Below, piece by piece: positions 62,020-64,000 of a DNA stretch of 64,000 bases; positions within the stretch are counted from its first letter, which is position 1; each line of letters starts with the position of its first letter. Origin of the DNA: Leifsonia sp. Root227 (lineage in GTDB: Bacteria; Actinomycetota; Actinomycetes; Actinomycetales; Microbacteriaceae). The stretch spans positions 706,818-770,817 of the forward strand of contig NZ_LMIO01000001.1 of assembly GCF_001428745.1 (NCBI RefSeq). The letters run 5' to 3'. The notes under the pieces are model-generated. The model worked only from the letters and a program-made list of their open reading frames with translations. It had not been told where the DNA came from and searched no databases. A program made the translations under genes and the position numbers.

Positions 62020-62052
62020 CGAATAGCCCCAGCACATGGCCAGGGCTATTCG
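62020..62052. other. Isolated hairpin in a 183-base gap
   Basis: CGAATAGCCC and GGGCTATTCG pair around a 13-base loop. On the plus strand it is followed by TTGTATTGCGTTT, but no rightward gene precedes it; on the minus strand no T run follows. The gap 61944-62126 holds no other supported feature. Confidence 0.45.
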
Positions 62053-62126
62053 TTGTATTGCGTTTAAACCGTTGTTGGGTGCGCAGTATTGTGGTTTACG
62101 CGGCTAAACCGGTAGTAACGACGTGG

Positions 62127-62306
62127 TTACTTGTACCAGTGGGATGTGTACGGTGTGCGTGCCTGTTCGAGCGCATCAGTGAGCCGTGTCTTGTTCCGCT
62201 CGGATGCCAGTAGGTGTTCGGTTTCGTCTGCGGCAGCCTGGATGACACGAACATCCTCAGCGGCCGTGAGCTGCTGCCAATACCGTCTCAGCGTCAGGTC
62301 AATCAC
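62127..62306 (-). CDS. Small helical phage protein
   Basis: 59 aa: 'MIDLTLRRYWQQLTAAEDVR' then a mostly helical chain ending TPYTSHWYK. GTG at 62306 has AGGTG upstream and overlaps the previous stop (GTGA); a longer reading from 62393 would cross a neighbouring gene. Function unknown. Confidence 0.6.
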   Translation of the reverse strand: MIDLTLRRYWQQLTAAEDVRVIQAAADETEHLLASERNKTRLTDALEQARTPYTSHWYK

Positions 62307-62431
62307 GATTTCACCTCGTGTGGTTTGTTGTGCTTCTGTTCGCATCCACGGGCCAGAGACGGTACAGGCCAGGGCATTCCGCAGACCTCGCATTTGCGCG
62401 GGTCTAACGGGTCGAGGTCATATCTAGGCAT
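62303..62431 (-). CDS. Small CxxC phage protein
   Basis: 42 aa: 'MPRYDLDPLDPRKCEVCGMP' then a tail with Cys, Lys and two His (GCEQKHNKPHEVK). The CxxC plus C/H suggests one zinc site. ATG overlaps the preceding 24-codon frame by eight bases and its stop overlaps the next GTG. Confidence 0.6.
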   Translation of the reverse strand: MPRYDLDPLDPRKCEVCGMPWPVPSLARGCEQKHNKPHEVKS

Positions 62432-62498
62432 CCCATACCGGCGTTCTTGTGAGCAGGTCAACTAGTTCGGGTACGGCGTCATCGTCGCCCGCGTGCAC
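62424..62498 (-). CDS. Possible 24-aa microprotein
   Basis: GTG at 62498 with AGGAGA five bases upstream opens an acidic frame ('MHAGDDDAVPELVDLLTRTP', VWDA) that overlaps both neighbours. It may be a coupling leader or the C-terminus of the upstream gene joined by a frameshift. Confidence 0.4.
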   Translation of the reverse strand: MHAGDDDAVPELVDLLTRTPVWDA

Positions 62499-62751
62499 GG
62501 CGTCTCCTGTGGCTATCGCGCTCAAGAATGGACGCCTGCGCGTATTCGAGCCCCGTTCGGAAGATCCGCACCTCAGGCGCCACGTGCTCCGGGAACAAAT
62601 CGATGAATCTATCCTGCGCCTCGCGGATTGCGTCATACTCGGTGCGATTGTCTCGGCCGCCCCACAGGAACGTGTTCCCGTCCGTGATGCGCCAAGCCCA
62701 GTTGCCGGCCACCTGCTCGTAGTGGACCCAAATTTCGTCATTCGTCGTCAT
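62479..62751 (-). CDS. Small phage protein of unknown function
   Basis: 90 aa: 'MTTNDEIWVHYEQVAGNWAW', a helical middle with 'YDAIREAQDRFIDLFPEHVA' and a very basic end HRRRRARGRR. ATG at 62751 chosen; 62790 is possible. The Arg-rich tail is where the frame diverges from the acidic microprotein frame. Confidence 0.65.
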   Translation of the reverse strand: MTTNDEIWVHYEQVAGNWAWRITDGNTFLWGGRDNRTEYDAIREAQDRFIDLFPEHVAPEVRIFRTGLEYAQASILERDSHRRRRARGRR

Positions 62752-62810
62752 CTGAGTACACCGATTCGCGGTCTGCTTGCAACGCAACATCTAACAGGCC
62801 GCGTGTGTGG

Positions 62811-62933
62811 TCACGAACGATTGGCCTTCTTTGACGAGCAGGCCAACCATTGGTTGACTGCGGCGCTGAGTTTGTCGAACGCTGCAACATCATCCTGGTC
62901 GCATGATGATTCGCGTTCGAGTTCGGGGGTCAT
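62811..62933 (-). CDS. Possible 40-aa phage protein
   Basis: ATG at 62933 opens 'MTPELERESSCDQDDVAAFD' then a helical stretch ending SSKKANRS. No clear Shine-Dalgarno; its ATG overlaps the stop of an eight-codon frame. Supported only by position in a gap of 215 bases and by coding-like composition. Confidence 0.35.
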   Translation of the reverse strand: MTPELERESSCDQDDVAAFDKLSAAVNQWLACSSKKANRS

Positions 62934-62966
62934 TTTGTGGGTTGCGAGTACCTCATGCCAACCGCC

Positions 62967-63275
62967 TTACTTGACTATTTCAGCTTCACCTTCGGTGCGC
63001 GTGACCAGGCGTCGGATAACGACACCGTCAATGCCTGCGCGTGCCAGCTCTTTGCGGATGGAGTCGGCCTCTAGGCCGTCGTACATGTCAATGGCGCGAA
63101 TACCGAGCTTGGGTAACGCGGGCGTCCATGAACCGTCCGACCCGTTGTCTTCGGCCCAAACGTCCCCAGTTGGTTCGGTGCGGAACCCGTATTCATACCA
63201 TTCGACTGTTTGCATGTCAGATATTCTCTCTCGCCACGCCGCACCAGCATTGAACCCGGCCCCCTCATCGCTCAT
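62967..63275 (-). CDS. Phage protein of unknown function
   Basis: 102 aa from the ATG that overlaps the previous stop (ATGA); an internal ATG at 63215 is the alternative start. 'MQTVEWYEYGFRTEPTGDVW' and 'GLEADSIRKELARAGIDGVV' are visible features. Acidic and soluble; no domain recognised. Confidence 0.6.
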   Translation of the reverse strand: MSDEGAGFNAGAAWRERISDMQTVEWYEYGFRTEPTGDVWAEDNGSDGSWTPALPKLGIRAIDMYDGLEADSIRKELARAGIDGVVIRRLVTRTEGEAEIVK

Positions 63276-63439
63276 GGCGTGAGGGCCTTTCCCTGCTCCA
63301 CTACGGCAACACCGTCAACGAATTTGACACCCTCGCGTCGCATCGCCCACTTAAGATCAAACGTCGCATGTCGAGATATGCGCTTGCCGCCCCAGCCAAC
63401 GTACGAAACCTCAGATGTCGTTGGCATCCCATTGGCCAT
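63272..63439 (-). CDS. Small phage protein of unknown function
   Basis: 55 aa from ATG 63439: 'MANGMPTTSEVSYVGWGGKR', then 'DLKWAMRREGVKFVDGVAVV'. Basic; coupled to the next gene by ATGA. The 122 bases between it and the zinc-finger-like gene upstream hold nothing I can support. Confidence 0.55.
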   Translation of the reverse strand: MANGMPTTSEVSYVGWGGKRISRHATFDLKWAMRREGVKFVDGVAVVEQGKALTP

Positions 63440-63561
63440 GTTCACCCGTTCTTCTTGAGCATTGTTCGCGACGGAAGCCAATTTGCAACGGGGTCCGCGC
63501 CCAACCATCCAGCGCGCTAGCTTCCGTTCTTACCTCGATGTCTAGGCGACCGTGAACCGAA

Positions 63562-63687
63562 TCAGCCGTGGTGCTCGTCCATATGCTCGAAAAGTCGCTG
63601 CTCCGCCTCGTCCCTGGTGTACTCAAGTTCGACCAGAAGACAGGATTCGCACATCCACTCATACGCAACCATGCTGTTGATGCTCAA
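63562..63687 (-). CDS. Small zinc-finger-like phage protein, TTG start
   Basis: 41 aa with MCESCLLVELEYTRDE then EHMDEHHG: CxxC and His near the end form a C2H2-like pattern. TTG at 63687 is chosen because AAGGAGGG precedes it at good spacing and it overlaps the previous stop (TTGA); the first ATG (63672) is too far from that site. Confidence 0.6.
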   Translation of the reverse strand: MSINSMVAYEWMCESCLLVELEYTRDEAEQRLFEHMDEHHG

Positions 63688-63884
63688 CGAACCCTCCTTG
63701 GGTAAAGCGTGCGCAACGGCTTCCGCGGGGGTAGCACATAGGGTTCTGGACCAAACAGTGCACCATTCAGCAGGGCTTCGTGAGTTGCGCAGAGCGTACC
63801 GACTGTCCACTGGCCGCAAATCTTGATAAGCGTCCCACCGTCAACCTCGTCCGGGACTGTCTTGACAACAAACTGACAATTCAT
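63684..63884 (-). CDS. Small Cys/His phage protein
   Basis: 66 aa: 'MNCQFVVKTVPDEVDGGTLI', then CGQWTVGTLCATH, a likely zinc site, and a basic end RTLYPRRVR. ATG at 63884 has GGGAG upstream. Its last codons contain the Shine-Dalgarno of the next gene. Confidence 0.6.
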   Translation of the reverse strand: MNCQFVVKTVPDEVDGGTLIKICGQWTVGTLCATHEALLNGALFGPEPYVLPPRKPLRTLYPRRVR

Positions 63885-63903
63885 GGGTTGCTCCCGTGTC
63901 TGT

Positions 63904-64000
63904 TCATGCGGAAACGTCCAGTTTGGCGTTGATGCGGTCGCGGTAGTCGGCGAAGATCGCACCACCAGCAACCAGACGCGCCTCATGCTGCGCGAAATGG
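63904..64000 (-). CDS. C-terminal end of a phage protein, cut by window edge
   Basis: The open frame enters from beyond 64000 and ends '..HFAQHEARLVAGGAIF' then RDRINAKLDVSA at a TGA. Helical; too short to identify. Confidence 0.5.
   Translation of the reverse strand, partial: HFAQHEARLVAGGAIFADYRDRINAKLDVSA

Larger units (their letters stand above)
35282..64000. mobile_element. Siphovirus-type prophage, left part (runs beyond window)
   Basis: Begins at the tRNA-Thr 3' end. Contains, in leftward transcription order, small early or middle genes, HNH nucleases, terminase, portal, capsid, tail tube, frameshifted chaperones, tape measure, minor tail proteins, endolysin, holin-like proteins and fibre/spike genes, with three rightward genes. 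A tape measure with a tail tube and no sheath gene indicates a long non-contractile tail. GC and codon use are clearly lower than in the host part. Integrase, repressor and replication genes are not seen and should lie right of 64000. No broken late gene is evident, apart from one possible frameshift near 41885, so it may be functional. Confidence 0.95.

Noticed and set aside
62020..62052. Hairpin considered as a terminator
   Set aside because: No T run on the minus strand and no plus-strand gene upstream, so it is listed only as a hairpin.

Overview
The window looks like a high-GC actinobacterial chromosome, most likely Microbacteriaceae (Leifsonia/Microbacterium-like). This is inferred from gene content, codon use and a Tad locus next to topA; no 16S rRNA is present to confirm it. 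Bases 1 to about 35,205 are host sequence. From the 3' end of a tRNA-Thr gene (35,206-35,281) to the end of the window lies one side of a lower-GC siphovirus-type prophage, mostly transcribed leftward.

Host part, left to right. First come a truncated membrane sensor-like protein and its coupled LuxR-type response regulator, then thymidine kinase, UDP-glucose 6-dehydrogenase, a DUF4012 membrane protein and an LAxTG sortase-anchored protein. A flavin monooxygenase follows, then a compact transport-and-oxidation cassette (lipoprotein binding protein, two permeases, a double-ATPase subunit, an NtaA/SnaA-type flavin monooxygenase and an FMN reductase). An IclR regulator is divergent from a 3-hydroxybenzoate/phenol-type FAD hydroxylase, with a perfect 13-bp inverted repeat between them. 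Then come tRNA-Pro(CGG), a metallophosphoesterase and a bifunctional PASTA penicillin-binding protein, a small protein plus RidA, and acetyl-CoA synthetase. Next to these is an unannotated small RNA that matches the actinobacterial 6C RNA architecture. The Tad/Flp pilus genes follow, then topA-tmk-holB-lipoprotein peptidase and a TetR regulator.

Prophage part. At the left attachment side, two small-promoter genes run rightward: a 54-codon gene under a perfect LexA box with a leaderless start, and an acyltransferase-3 gene. Everything else except one 72-aa membrane protein runs leftward. Read in the direction of transcription (right to left), there is a run of tiny coupled early or middle genes, a papain-like hydrolase, two HNH nucleases, small and large terminase, portal, MuF-type protein, scaffold, HK97-type capsid with an inserted domain, and head-tail connectors. 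Then come the tail tube, frameshifted tail chaperones, tape measure, minor tail proteins, amidase endolysin, two membrane (holin-like) proteins, a tail fibre with internal repeats, a beta-helix spike and Ig/PKD-type decoration proteins. The array ends at a 15-bp terminator hairpin. Integrase, repressor and attR are not in the window.

Main points of interest: the 6C RNA; the LexA-controlled leaderless gene at attL and a second LexA-like box before the terminase; a leaderless membrane-protein moron inside the tail operon; a spike plus acyltransferase pair that could couple receptor use to receptor modification; a Cys-rich microprotein split across two frames; and strong enrichment of the word GGATGC/GCATCC in host but not prophage DNA.
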